The translations under genes were made by a program, and so were the position numbers. A DNA stretch of 64,000 bases, taken from the NCBI GenBank assembly GCA_948144175.1, contig CANXME010002497.1:2168501-2232500 (forward strand), given 5' to 3'. This DNA is from Closterium sp. NIES-65. Lineage: Eukaryota > Streptophyta > Zygnematophyceae > Desmidiales > Closteriaceae. Shown in pieces: positions 12,651 through 23,289 of the stretch. The notes under the pieces were generated by a model, which was not told where the DNA came from, did no database searches, and was given only the letters and a program-made list of their open reading frames with translations. Each line of letters starts with the position of its first letter. Positions within the stretch are counted from its first letter, which is position 1.

Positions 12651-12780
12651 TGTCAGAATATTATTCTTATGTTCTAGCCTGTAGTGGGGTGCTCTATAGC
12701 GAGTACAACCCTTCTAAGGTTTGCTATTTGTATCCCCATTTCTGCTAGTTCATTCCTCTTTCTTCCTTCAAACTTTGTCA
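12651..12780 (+). repeat. Right LTR, non-autonomous element 1
   Basis: 130 bp, directly preceded by the purine tract and followed by the TSD TGCCT. Confidence 0.92.
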
Positions 12781-13422
12781 TGCCTTTCCGTTCTTGTTGA
12801 ACGGGACAATGTTGTACTGGAAGTCCAGAATGACTTCGTTGGCTTGCAACCAATCCATGCCCAGGATGAGGTCGACACCTGACAAAAGTGGTAGGACATA
12901 CACGCGAACTGCTTCGCTATAGTCCTGTACATTCATGTCGATATGTGTCTGTCCTTTACTTCGAATGACACGATCGTCACCCAAGCGGATGGGACATGAC
13001 GGTCCTACAACGAGGACATTGCGTGTCGTAACCCAAGTTTCATCAACAAGGGAGACCGACGCGCCTGTATCGACGAGAATCCTTGCTTCGTCTCCATTCA
13101 TTCGTCCAAATAACAGTAGATTCTGTTGGAATCTTGGAAGGATGGGACAAGCGACAACAAGTTTAGGAGGTCGATAGTACACCCTAAATTTGTTGTGAGC
13201 ACGTCCAAACCTTTGGGATGTGGTCCACCAAACATGGTGCCCTTTGTCCCATGTTGCCAGGATATGCCATTCATGAAATCGGCGGAACAACTCTCCTTTC
13301 ACGATTCGAGTCACCAATCCCACTGACATGAGTGGATGCTCTTGGACACAACGGTCCACAATATCCATGATTGCTGGCAACTTTTTGAACGAGCAAGAGA
13401 TGATTGAAAATTTATCTCTCAA
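12781..13422 (-). pseudogene. Element C protease region
   Basis: Minus-strand segment between gag and RT. It carries a retropepsin-like motif ILVDTGASVSLVDE and, later, VDLILGMDWLQANEVILDF, the ILGMDWL landmark of gypsy proteases. The frame is cut by the non-autonomous element; it resumes at 11273 once that element and one TSD copy are removed. Confidence 0.88.
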
Positions 13423-13607
13423 AAATTCAATTGAAATGTTTTCAAGTGGGTACGATCGAGTTTAAAAAACAGATTTTTCATTAATAGAAGAGGCATACAA
13501 ACAAGCGAGTTTGCATGATGCAAGCTTCTCTAGCTTTAGCAAATCCTCATCACGAAGGACATAAGCCTCATCTACTCGATCTCGCTCACCAACTAGGTAC
13601 CCACCCC

Positions 13608-14022
13608 CTAGTTGGACTTCGGGAAATCCTTCGGGCCCGAAGGGCCAGAACCATCCGACTTCTTGCCCTGGTTGGGCTTGCCGGAGTTCTTGACGGACTT
13701 CCTCCAACGGCAGTGATAGGACTTGTGCCCGAGCTTGCCACAGATGCGGCAGCCCGCCGGGGGCTTATCCTCATCCTGAGGATCCTTGGCAGGCCCAGCA
13801 TGGGCCCTCTTGGACTGAGTCCCAGAGGATTCCCCCTTCTGCTGATAGGGCCTCATCCTCATTTTCAGCATCAGCTTCAAGGTCAGCTTCACTTCCATTA
13901 ATCTCCATGTCAACCACAAAGTCCTCAAGGTTGAGATCAATGTCAGCAGCAGCAGCATTATCTCCCTCATTGCCAGCAATGGGCATCTCCTTAGTAGCAT
14001 CCATCTCTTGACCAGAAGCCAT
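13608..14022 (-). pseudogene. Element C gag remnant with zinc knuckle
   Basis: An ATG at 14022 opens an acidic stretch; the frame then has to shift by one to reach CRICGKLGHKSYHC, a C-x2-C-x4-H-x4-C knuckle followed by a basic tail. The usual capsid region of about 200 residues is missing, so gag has an internal deletion as well as the frameshift. Confidence 0.75.
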
Positions 14023-14537
14023 GAAACAGGTTAAGGAGAGGAGATCTCAACAGATCTTATAATAATCTTTAAGAAATCTGATTATCCTTATAGAATAATC
14101 CAATACGGAATCTCTTAAGATTGACTTGTTTGCTAAATCTCTCTATCACCTCAATGATAGAGGAAGATATACTCAAAAGAGTAATCCTCAACAAGTCCTT
14201 GTAGATCTGAAGGTACACTCTTCTACTAAAAGTAGATTTGAGTCTTCCACCAAAGGTGGGTAAGAGAAATGAATCGCTTCAAATTTCTTCACAATGTTGA
14301 TGAAGAAGGGGGGCTCTTTGTAGATCTTGTAGCTCCAATGGTGGTTTGAAGAAATTGAAGTTGAAGATGTAGATCTTGAAGATGGTTTTGTAGATCTTGA
14401 AATCTCTTCAATATCTTCAAGATTTTGATAGCTCCTTGGATGAAAGCCTAGATCCACAAGCTAGGATCCTCTAAAAAATTAATCCAAGTAGCAAATGGCC
14501 ACAGAAGGCCAAGGAAGAACCTTGCTCTAGATACCAA
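14023..14537 (-). other. Element C leader and primer-binding site
   Basis: Untranslated leader between the 5' LTR and gag. The primer site is the reverse complement of about 14519-14537 (TTGGTATCTAGAGCAAGG), one or two differences from the tRNA-Met 3' end pattern. Confidence 0.75.
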
Positions 14538-15169
14538 TGTAACACCTAAGGCTATTATAATGGAGTTACAATTCTTTTATAATAAATCTCCATACAAGTT
14601 GAAGCTCTAACTAGCTCCCAATAGCCTTGGAGGTGTCAATCTTCCTGAAGGATTTGTTGAAAAGGCTTGAGAGAATTGTGTAAGAAGGCTTGTGAGAGAG
14701 CTCTCAAGGACTTAGGCAAAACAATCCCATTTTTTATTGTTTAGTTGGAGTGGGAGGTTCTGAAAATTTAGCTTGCTTAGCTCAAACCCCCTCAATACAC
14801 CTCTTGGGGAACTATCCCAACCATGTTTTCCATGGTGGGATGGTTCCTAGGCTTGGAGCCTATGTGGCAATTGTGTTGGGTTGGAAAACCCAGCTTAGAA
14901 CCATTCAATGGTTGTGTTTAGGATAGAGTAGACTGTAACACTTGTTTGGCAGTTTCTGATTGGTTGGGATTCCAACCTTCAACATTCTCTTGGTTGAGTT
15001 GGAAATGTTCCAAACCTCTAAAGTTGAGGCTTGGCAAACCCAAACCAAGTTTCAACCCAACCAACTCAACCATCTTCTCCAACTCTTCCTTTGTCGAGAG
15101 AAGTTCTCAACAATAGACTTAAAGAGAGATCGATGGTTGTTAGCTCGGTAGTTAGGGTAATACGTTACA
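14538..15169 (-). repeat. Element C 5' LTR
   Basis: 632 bp, TGTAACACCT...GTTACA, followed by TSD AGGCA. A few percent diverged from the left LTR by eye, so this is older than the insertions it carries. Confidence 0.93.
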
Positions 15170-15174
15170 AGGCA

Positions 15175-16462
15175 GCTGATGTTGCTACCCTAACAGATCA
15201 TGGTAGTTCTAGTGGAAGCTGATGTCCGTCATGAATGATCACAGTTCTAGCCACCCTACACTTCTGCAGATTTTGACGTGACAGAGGGGAACACAGGTGC
15301 ATGCACCGCTCAAGAACTTGGCTCGTTCTCCGGCCGACAGGGTTTCACCTCTGCGGCATCAGGGGAAGTGCCATGGAATGCCGCGCTTTTAGCCGCGCAG
15401 TGGGAGACCCGCCCTGCTGAAGGCCCCGCCAGGCCAAGCCTCACCCGCATAGGTGCACGGGAGGCTGGAAGTCCAGTGGTAGGCATTCTGAGCTGTACAA
15501 ACGACGCATGAGACTGTGGGACTACTCCAGTCTGGGCTGACGTGTGGAGAGGGCACGGAACGAACGCTATTATGCTTCATTGCTACTAATATCCCGTGGG
15601 GGATCCCCGTGCCAGGAATGCTCCACTGAGGAATCTTGTAAATTGAATGTATTCGGATCTCACGAATTTGGCGCGTCATGCGAGTACACACGTATCAGGA
15701 GGCACGTGAAGCCGGACCTTTTCCAGCCATGGAAACTGCTTGCGTTTCAAGATGCCTATTCGCGCTGTGAAAGCGGCTCCATCCTCTGAAGCTTCCACAT
15801 CCAAACAAGGAATGCACATCTGCGAAGCTGTGCGTGAGGCCAACGCGTCCGTACATCTGCTGAGGAGTGCCAGGCGCAGAGCAATGCACTTTATTCAGTG
15901 GGCTGTATAGCCTCCCCAAGGTGTACAGATGGAAATGCCCTGGAGCACGCAGGTGGTGGTGAGCAAGGGAGCCTAGTCGTTGAAAATATCATTCTGTGAA
16001 ACACGAGTGGGTGTACACACGTGTGTGCATTATTTCCAGTTTGGACTATGTCAAGCTTTTGAACATTGGTCAATGGTCTGTACAGTTTCCCCACAAATGC
16101 AACTGCGGTAATTTATACAAGCATACCAGACACATCACACAGCAGTTGTGTAGACCACATACATTTCTTCTCACTCACATCGTTATTGCCGAGACACCTT
16201 TCAAACAAGTCCATTCACATCCCAAATTTCACAAAAGTCGCAGTGATAATCACATGCCTTAGTTTGCTGCGAAGCCTGACTGTGCACCACTGCTCCCTTC
16301 TGTGCATGTTCGCACTGGTAGTGCTTGCTCCTACTCATGTTTGTCCAACCCTGACTAGCATGTGCTCCAGTGGTCGCGAGTGTGCTTGTACCGTAAGTCC
16401 ACCATCCTGCTGCCAAGCATGCATGCCTTACCCTTCTCTTGTTTCCCCTACCAAGCGTGGCA
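15175..16462. other. Intergenic, no gene supported
   Basis: Mixed-composition sequence with short open frames on both strands (longest about 100 codons) and no domain, RNA or repeat I recognise. GTTAC at 16463-16467 is the left TSD of element E. Confidence 0.35.
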
Positions 16463-16467
16463 GTTAC

Positions 16468-17788
16468 TGTCGGAAAATATAATTTAATATTTTCTATATG
16501 TAACTGCCTGTAGGATTGGTTACTGTAGTTATAGCGTTTTCCTACTTGGTGGTGCACCTTTCTTGCTTGTTCTCTCATATTTGTACCCTTGAACCTATAG
16601 TGAAACCCCCCATTCTCTCGACATTTTCTCCTCACCCTCGAACTCAACTTCTCCTACCTCACTAGCTATGGCTCCTAAGCCTTGCTAGATTTTTGACATG
16701 CTATCAGAGCTACCAAGGTCTTGACCTGTGGGCCCACCCTACAGCTTCCGCTGCTAATCTGTGTTCGGCACGCCCCATGACGTGCCCTTTGCCCTACTTT
16801 TCGCGGTCCCGTCGCCGCCCTTTCAGCGGCCCCGTCGCCTACCTGCGGCCCTACGGCCCCGTCGCCTACCTGCGGCCCTACGGCCCAGTCGCCTACCTGC
16901 AGCCCTACGGCCCCGTCGCCTACCTGCGGCCCTACGGCCCCGTCGCCTACCTGCGGCCCTAGCCCCGTCGCCTTCCTGCGGCCCCGGCCCCGTCGCCTAC
17001 CTGCGGCCCTACGGCCTCGTCGCCTACCTGCGGCCCTACGGCCCCGTCGCCTACCTGCGGCCCCGGCCCCGTCGCCTTCCTGCGGCCCCGGCCCCGTCGC
17101 CTACCTGCGGCCTCGGCCCCGTCCCCTACCTGCGGCCCTACGGCCCTGTCGCCTAACTGCGGCCCCGGCCCCGTCGCCTTCCTTCGGCCCCGGCCCCTTC
17201 GCCCACTTCGGCCCCGATGCCACCTGCGGCCCCACCCACTTGCGGCCCCGACCCCGCCCCGGTCATGCCCCGTCGCCAGCCGCAGCACACCGGGGGCACG
17301 TGCACCGCCCCCCCCCCCCTTTTCCCGTCACCCATCGCGGCTCCATCGGGGGCCACACGCGGCCCCCTCAGGTCACCTCGACAGGTGCCGGGAGGGGCGA
17401 CCTGGAAGTGGGGGGCAGGCGTCGCCCCCTCTGTCGCCTGCTTTGGCGCCCGGGGAGGCCGTGCGTCGCCCCCTCCCCCCCCTCCTCCTCCTTTTGTTCC
17501 CGTTGCAGCAGCTACCGCTGGGGGGAGGGTGTGAGGGTGTGGGGGAGCCCGGGGAGTGACACTGGGGTGGCGGGTGTGAGACCACCCAGCAGCCGTCCCT
17601 CCACCTCTCCTCTCTTCCCCCCTCTGCTGCTCCTGCAGCAGTGTGTGGGGGAGGGGGAAGGGGAGGGGGAGGGGGAGGGTGGGAGGGTGTGAGGGTGTGG
17701 GGGAGCCAGGGGAGTGGCATTATTGAAACACTTTTCTCCTCCTGCGCAATCGTGCAGGAGATGAGTAAGCCTTGCTAGATTTTTGACA
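16468..17788 (+). mobile_element. GC-rich non-autonomous LTR element E
   Basis: 1,321-bp element with perfect TSD GTTAC (16463-16467 and 17789-17793). The left LTR is 231 bp (16468-16698, TGTCGG...TTGACA) and is followed by TGCTATCAGAGC, a tRNA-Met primer site. The interior begins with a tandem array of CCCGTCGCCTACCTGCGGCC-like 27-bp units (about 16815-17160), then C- and G-rich sequence. Only the last ~25 bp of the right LTR (TAAGCCTTGCTAGATTTTTGACA) are intact, so the 3' LTR is largely deleted or rewritten. No gag or pol. A different LTR from element 1, but the same overall design. Confidence 0.85.
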
Positions 17789-17793
17789 GTTAC

Positions 17794-18415
17794 AGCGCAA
17801 TCAAAACCAGCAGGAAGTCGGGCGTCACTGGCTGTGATCTTCCCCGTGCTGCAGTCTGCTAATCCTTGCTCCTTCCGGTCAGAGGTTGCCGCTCCGAGAT
17901 CTGGCAGCACTTCTAGTGACAAGCCGCTGGGCACACCAAGTCCAAGAGGAAGAAGCACAGGCGGACGCAATGTGCTCCACACTCCTTGGTCACGTGGATG
18001 GACAAGGGATGAGGTTTGGAGGGGTGGAGAGAGATGGAGGGCGAGGGGGAGGGAGGAGAAAATCACAGAGCCGTTTGTACTTGGAACCGTCGAAGCGCAA
18101 AGGTGAAGCACCCCTCCACCCGTTTCCCCTCCTTGCATCTCCCTTCAGGGACGCCTCCTTCAACCTATCACCCAACGGCAGTCCCCTTTCCATGCCCCCC
18201 TCGCCCTTGCCATGCTGACCTGTCTGTCAGCAGCGGCTGCCTCACAGCGCCCAGCAATGAGGGCGAAGATCCCCCCTGCAACCAGATTTGGGGAAACGGG
18301 TAACAGAGTCAGAACACCGTGTACCTCCATGTGGCCCTCAACCAAGTCACAACACCTCCCATACTAACCCCGATCAACGCGTCCCATCCCATACCATCCC
18401 AACCCATCGTGTTCC
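17794..18415. other. Intergenic, no gene supported
   Basis: Open frames of about 100 codons exist on both strands but show no domain. Possibly old gene sequence; nothing can be claimed. Confidence 0.35.
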
Positions 18416-18540
18416 AACCTAAGTAGGTCATTTACGCCATTTCAGCCCACGTACACGTAACGTACGCGTACACGTACGTACATGTGCGCGTACGTTACGT
18501 GTACATACGCCGGGCAGGTCAGAAAAAAAATGCGTTGAAA
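18416..18540 (+). repeat. Left inverted repeat of a ~0.76-kb element
   Basis: AACCTAAGTAGGTCATTTACG, then a run of CGTACGTA-type palindromes, then GGGCAGGTCAGAAAAAAA. The reverse complement of 25430-25544 reads AACCTTAGTTGGTCATTTACG, the same kind of CGTAC palindromes, then GGGCAGGTGAAAAAAT. The pair encloses copia D; without D they are about 760 bp apart. This fits a MITE-like or fold-back DNA element. No flanking duplication was identified. Confidence 0.65.
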
Positions 18541-18561
18541 TTTCTTTGAAAACAGTTTCCG

Positions 18562-18593
<32 letters not shown>
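18562..18593. repeat. (AAT)n microsatellite
   Basis: About ten uninterrupted ATA/AAT triplets. Confidence 0.95.
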
Positions 18594-18696
18594 CTTTCGA
18601 CGAACTGTGCTCTGTTAGCGTGTTAGCAAAACATCGCGACTTTTTTCAAAGTAGTAATGTAAGAAACAGGAAGGTTGCTAGCAAGGAACGCTATGG

Positions 18697-18820
18697 TGTG
18701 AAGAATGAGGAATGAATGAACTAGCACAAGGTTGGGTACAAGTAGGAAACCCTAGGAAACTATACCCCATAGTATCTACCCCACTATAGCCTACACAAGC
18801 TACATCATATGAGTTTGACA
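18697..18820 (-). repeat. Copia D 3' LTR
   Basis: 124 bp, beginning TGTGAAGAATG on the plus strand and ending GAGTTTGACA. Adjacent internal sequence ACCCCCATAGG is the complement of the CCTATGGGGGT purine tract seen in copias 1-3. Confidence 0.92.
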
Positions 18821-19017
18821 ACCCCCATAGGCAAAGTGGGGGAGAACAAGAGGTCACAAGACCAATCAAGCAAAGCAAAACAAGCTTAGGATGGATCACA
18901 ACATCACCACACAATCCGAGCACAAGAGCAAGGCCAAAAAGCCTGTTCACATGCAAGATGATATATAAAGGTAAGCATGCAAGTGCAAGTATATATAGAT
19001 CACAGTACAACCAAAGT

Positions 19018-20130
19018 CAAGAGGTGAGCAAGTGAGACCAAGTAGGCACAAGACCTAGCATCGTACAGAAGCGTTGATGATCACCAGGTGGAAGTGCCTT
19101 GGTAAAGATATTAGCAATGTTGGCCTCAGAGGCCACGTAAGCAAGGCGCAGCTGACTACGCTGCTGCAGCTCACGAGCAAGGAAGTTGCGGAGAGCAATG
19201 TGCTTCGTTCTGTGCTCAAGTCTCTACTCCCGACACTAGGCCATCATGGCCTTGTTGTCTACGTACAGAACTGGAGGAGAACGAGGCGGCTCTCCTAGGT
19301 TAGTTAGCAGGTAGGTGAGCCAGCATAGCTCCTGTGCAGCCATGGCCCCCGCGTAGATCTCAGCCTCACAACTGGAGCCGAGGACAGAAGACGAGCGAGT
19401 AGACCGCCACGAAACAGAGCCGGAGCCAAGGCTGAAGGTGTAACCCTGTGACGACCGCTGCGTAGCCTGGTCCTCTGCCCAAGAAGCGTCTGCGTGACCT
19501 ATGAGGACCACTCGACGTCGCCCTCCAAGCACTAGCCCCATGCCCGACGTACTGCACAAGTAGCGCAACACCCTCTTCGCTGCAGCCATCTGCTCTGGTC
19601 GGTGTCTCCCGGGAGCAACATAGCGTGCCAAGATGCTAAGAGGGTATGCTAGGTCAGGTCGTGTGCAGGTCATCAGGTACATGAGGCAGCCAACAAGCTC
19701 TAGGTACGGGCCACTCGGCTCTACGGACTCATCCGAAGGCAGAACTGAGAGCGAGTGGCGAGTAGACAGAGGAGTGGCCTGAGGCGAGGAGTACGTGATG
19801 TCGAAGCGCTGAAGGACCTGCTGCACCATGTGTGACTGAGTCAGGGTAATGGTGCGCTGTGCTCAATCCCGGGTGATCTGCAAGCCAAGGTAGCTGCGCA
19901 GTTCACCCAGGTCTGTGCACGTGTGTCTCTTCTGTAGCTCGAACTTCACGTGGGCGAGTCCAGCAGTGTCAGCAGTGGCAAAGACCAAGTCGTCGACGTA
20001 CACGAGGATGTAGAACGGCGGCGAAGAGGTGTCAGTGCGCGGAAACAGCGACGGGTCGGCAGTAGAAGGAGCAAACCGAGACGCAGGCTCACGACGCTCA
20101 GCAAGACCTCCAGTAGGACCAGTGTAGGGT
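19018..20130 (-). pseudogene. Copia D RT C-terminus and RNase H
   Basis: Minus strand. The frame retains FYILVYVDDLVFATADT (YVDD present), then the RT thumb region (GCLMYLMTCTRPDLAY) and RNase H (GHADASWAEDQ, SSCEAEIYAG, YVDNKAMMA). Near 20090 the sequence jumps from the hinge (LAERREPAS) directly to FAPSTADPSLF, so the N-terminal RT, including the KARYVARGF block seen in the other copies, is deleted. A stop in the late RNase H also breaks the frame. Confidence 0.85.
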
Positions 20131-20134
20131 GAAG

Positions 20135-21031
20135 GAGAAGGTAGGGGGGAGGCGGGCTGTAACTGTGACTACGACTGGACAGGCTGTGGACACTCTAAGG
20201 GAGGAGGACTAGTAGAGGGCGGGAGACCAAGAACCTGCTCAAGGAGCGGAACGAAGTACGGCTACGGCCGCGCAGCGCCTCCTGAACCAGCAGGGACAGC
20301 ACCAGTACCCCCAGCGGCAACACTAGGACCAGTCGCACCTCCAGCTCCAACAGAGCCAACTCCAACACCCTCAGACGCAGCAGCGCAAGCAGAACCACCA
20401 GCCCCAACACCCCTAGCAGCTCCAGCTCCAGCAGCTCCAGCTCCAGCACGACCGGCAGCTCCAGTACCGCCAGTGGCTCCAGCACTACCACCAGCAAGAC
20501 CAACCCCAACAGCCCCAGCAGCACCCCCAGTCCCCGCAGCTCCAGCACCGCGAGTACGAGTACCTCCAGGACCAGGAGCAACAGTAGTGCCTCCAGCTCT
20601 AGCGCCGAGCAAACCACTCGCGCAGCTTCTGTGAAGAGAGTGGCTCCCGCCTCGACGAAGCACCGCGAGAGGCCACACGAGCAGGCCCAACACCCCAAGG
20701 CTCCGCACCCTTGGACTCAGCACCCCCAGGCTCAGCACCCCCAGGCTCAGCATCCCCAGACTCAGCACCCCCAGGCTCAGCACCCCCAGCCTCCGCACCC
20801 CTGGACTCAGCACCCCCAGACCCGACACCCGCAGGCTCAGCACCTCTAGCAGCACCAGAGTCAACAACTACCTGGACAGGCTCGACTGCGTCTACCTGGG
20901 ACACACCTGATGGGGCAGGATCCTGAGGGGGGAGGGGGTCTACCGGGGGAGGACCTGGCGCAAGGAAGAGCGGCGGCAGGGGGAGGGGCGTAGCGCGGTA
21001 GGGGAAGAGACGGTAGTAAGGCACCGACTCG
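20135..21031 (-). pseudogene. Copia D low-complexity hinge
   Basis: Minus-strand Gly/Ala/Glu/Pro-rich linker between integrase and RT, built from 15-bp units GGTGCTGAGCCTGGG. It contains REPLSSQKLREWFARR, the same motif found in the hinge of copias 1-3. Confidence 0.7.
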
Positions 21032-21975
21032 TCAAAGGCGACTCGACAGAATACGGCGCGAGGTGGGGTGGTAAAACTGCCAGCCAGGCGCGTCAGGGGG
21101 GAAGCCAAGGAAGACGCATGGAACAGCACGGGGGGACAGCTTGTCCGCAGACAAGTCAAGGACAAGCGCCCGAGATCCCCAGACCCGAAACGCAGATGCA
21201 TCGCCAACCTTCCCCGTCCACCGCAAGGTGGGGGAGGTCTCTGGCAAGGAGACCCGGAACTGAAGGTTGTGCTGATGCGCTGCGTACTGAACCGCAATCG
21301 GCCACAGAAAATGGGGGGCAGCCGCATGGATCATGGACGTACGAGCGACGTCCATGACCATGCCGATGCGGCGCTCAGCAATCCCATTTTGCTGTGGAGA
21401 GGCCGGAAGCGTGAAGGTCTGGCGGATGCCCTGTGCTCGTCAGAAGGCTCCCAGATGGGCAGAGGAAAACTCCCCGCCTCTGTCAGAGTGCAGACGCAGA
21501 ACAGGAAAGTCCGAGCCGAAACTCTCTCTGAGCTGGAGTCGAGCTACGCGGACCCAGTCGATCAACACCACAGTGACGTCACCCTTGCTGCGCAAAGGAA
21601 GACTGTGGTGTAACGCGAGTAGTCTTCAACCACCATTAGGAAGTAAGGTTCGTGCCCCAGGCCACGGACGCGGTCGGGGCCCCACACGTCCATGTGGAGC
21701 GTCTGCACAGGAGCCTCTGTCGGAGGAAACTCGGAGGAGTGAGGGGCGGCGCGCTGTCGCCCCTCGACGCAGGGGACGCAGGTAGGGGCACGCCCCGGAG
21801 GTAGGGGAGGGAGAGACCGCGGGAGACCAGAGACAAGGACACGGGAGGCCATGCCTTGGAGACGAGGCAGGGAGGGGTGACCAAGGCGGTGGTGCCAAAG
21901 GAGAGTCTGGTGGGACAGGAGACGACACGAGCAGGGAGCAGACTCAAGACCAGACCTGGACGCTGCAGCAAACAC
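21032..21975 (-). pseudogene. Copia D integrase
   Basis: Minus strand: LLWHHRLGHPSL, then C-V-P-C (H-H-C-C finger), then HMDVWGP with the first catalytic Asp and DDY/EDYSRYTTVF. A frameshift lies near 21600. Beyond it the frame resumes with MVMDVARTSM...WGSRALV and the PDAPGWQFYHP block. Not translatable as one protein. Confidence 0.85.
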
Positions 21976-23123
21976 CTGACTCGACGCAACTTCCTAACCA
22001 GACTCAATAGCCGTAGGGGACTCAGTATTAAGTGTGTACAGGCTCGACCCTGGCCGACGAGTGAACGTGGCCAAGTGTCGACCTGTACGAGCACACGTGC
22101 AGTGGGTCACACGCTGAGTCGCAGGAGTGAACTGGCCAACCCCACTATCTTGTAGATCAGCTCCACTCACCAAGTCCGTAGAGAACGAGGGGAGGTAGAG
22201 ACCTGACAGGGTGTTAGAGGGGGCTGCCGGGCACGGTAAGAGAGTGGAGAAGCGAGCAAGGACAGGGCCCCCAGAGGGGTCCGCCAGGGAGACCGCAACC
22301 AGCCGACTAAGCGGCGTAAGTGCGTTGCGGTCTCGAAAGAAGGAGCGGGAAGCACCCGAGTCAAGGGTGAAGGTGTGTAAGGCCTGAGGCGACGTGGTAC
22401 CTGAGAGAGCAGACTCACCAGCACATGGGGCAGCAGACGCACTAGCACCTTGAGCAGCAGCCTCACCAGCACCTAGAGCAGCAGACTGGATACCGAGGTC
22501 AGGCGGCACACACAGGTGACAGAATCCCTCGGCACTAGTAGGCAATGCATACATTGCAGTGAGAATAGCATCATAGTCAAGAGCAAAGATATCTACCCTC
22601 TGCCTAAGCAGCTCCACCCAGTCGGGGAGCTCAGCGTCGTCGCCAAACTCTGTACGTAAAGTGTCGCTCAGACGGGCGAAGCAGCGGGACTCTGTGTGAC
22701 CACGCGTCCCGCCAGTCTGACCAGTCCGGACACCCGTGCTAATGACGTACAGGCAGCGAGCAGTACTTAGCAACCCTCCACTCTGAGCGTACCACTCACG
22801 AAGCTGCTGGGGGAAAGAGTCTCGCGCGGACAACGCTGCTGCTGCACCGGGCCACTACAAGAAACTCCCGAACTACCCACTCCAGGAGGACTCCCACAAC
22901 TGCCACCCCGACAACCCCAACTGGTGTACCACTCATGAAGCTGTTGGGGGGTGAGGGACTCACGCGGGCGACGCTGCAGCTGCACCTGGCTACTACAAGC
23001 AGCTGAGGAACCATTCACTCTAGGACGTCTCCCACTATGGCCACCCCGACAACCCCAACTACCGTACCACTCACGAAGCTGTTGGGGGGTGAGGGACTCA
23101 CGCGGGCAATGTTGGAGCTGCAT
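21976..23123 (-). pseudogene. Copia D gag remnant and protease
   Basis: Minus strand. Protease motif FTLDSGASRSFF (D-S-G) and PVLARFSTLLPCPAAP match copias 1-3. Upstream, a gag C-terminal part (WVELLRQRVDIFALDYDAI) is preceded by three copies of a motif like RESLTPQQLREWY, each followed by a Gly-rich spacer (22767-23123). The N-terminal gag seen in the other copies is absent. A recent frame of 279 codons (22833-21994) is open. Confidence 0.8.
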
Positions 23124-23289
23124 CTGGCCACAGCAGGAGCAGCAGTAGCAGTAGAAAGAGCAGCAGCAGTAAGAGCAGCAGTAACAGCAGTACGGGCAGG
23201 GCAGTGCTCACCAGTGGCGAGAAGGGCAGGCGTACGACGGCGGCAACGGCGATGCCGCTACCACTGTAGAGCGAGAGCTCCACGGCAGC

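Larger units (their letters stand above)
11274..12780 (+). mobile_element. GC-rich non-autonomous LTR element 1
   Basis: 1,507-bp element with 130-bp LTRs, perfect TSD TGCCT (11269-11273 and 12781-12785), a tRNA-Met primer site at 11404 (TGCTATCAGAGC) and a polypurine tract before the right LTR (TATGGGGGTG). The interior has no gag or pol. It holds a GC-rich array of CGCGGCCCCGCCC-like units (about 11460-11930), then about 700 bp that also occur in the element at 49355. The last ~100 internal bases (GTGATCCACCCTGAGC etc.) match the 3' untranslated end of the copia elements. Long proline/arginine-rich open frames in the array come from base composition and are probably not proteins. Confidence 0.9.
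7354..15169 (-). mobile_element. Element C: Ty3/gypsy chromovirus, minus strand
   Basis: Two 632-bp LTRs (TGTAAC...GTTACA) flank gag, protease, RT, RNase H, integrase and chromodomain in the usual gypsy order, read right to left. The target-site duplication is a perfect AGGCA (7349-7353 and 15170-15174). A tRNA-Met-like primer site (reverse complement of 14519-14537, beginning TTGGTATC) touches the 5' LTR. A purine tract (complement of 7986-7997) touches the 3' LTR. Two later LTR-type insertions lie inside, at 8492-8615 and 11274-12780. Net length without them is about 6.2 kb. The element is dead: gag is short and frameshifted, RT has a nonsense codon, and both insertions cut pol. Confidence 0.93.

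Noticed and set aside
15278..15511. Possible small gene
   Set aside because: No domain or codon signal; overlapping frames on the other strand are as long.
17783..18106. Possible exon after element E
   Set aside because: The ATG-like start lies at the element border; no homology recognised.
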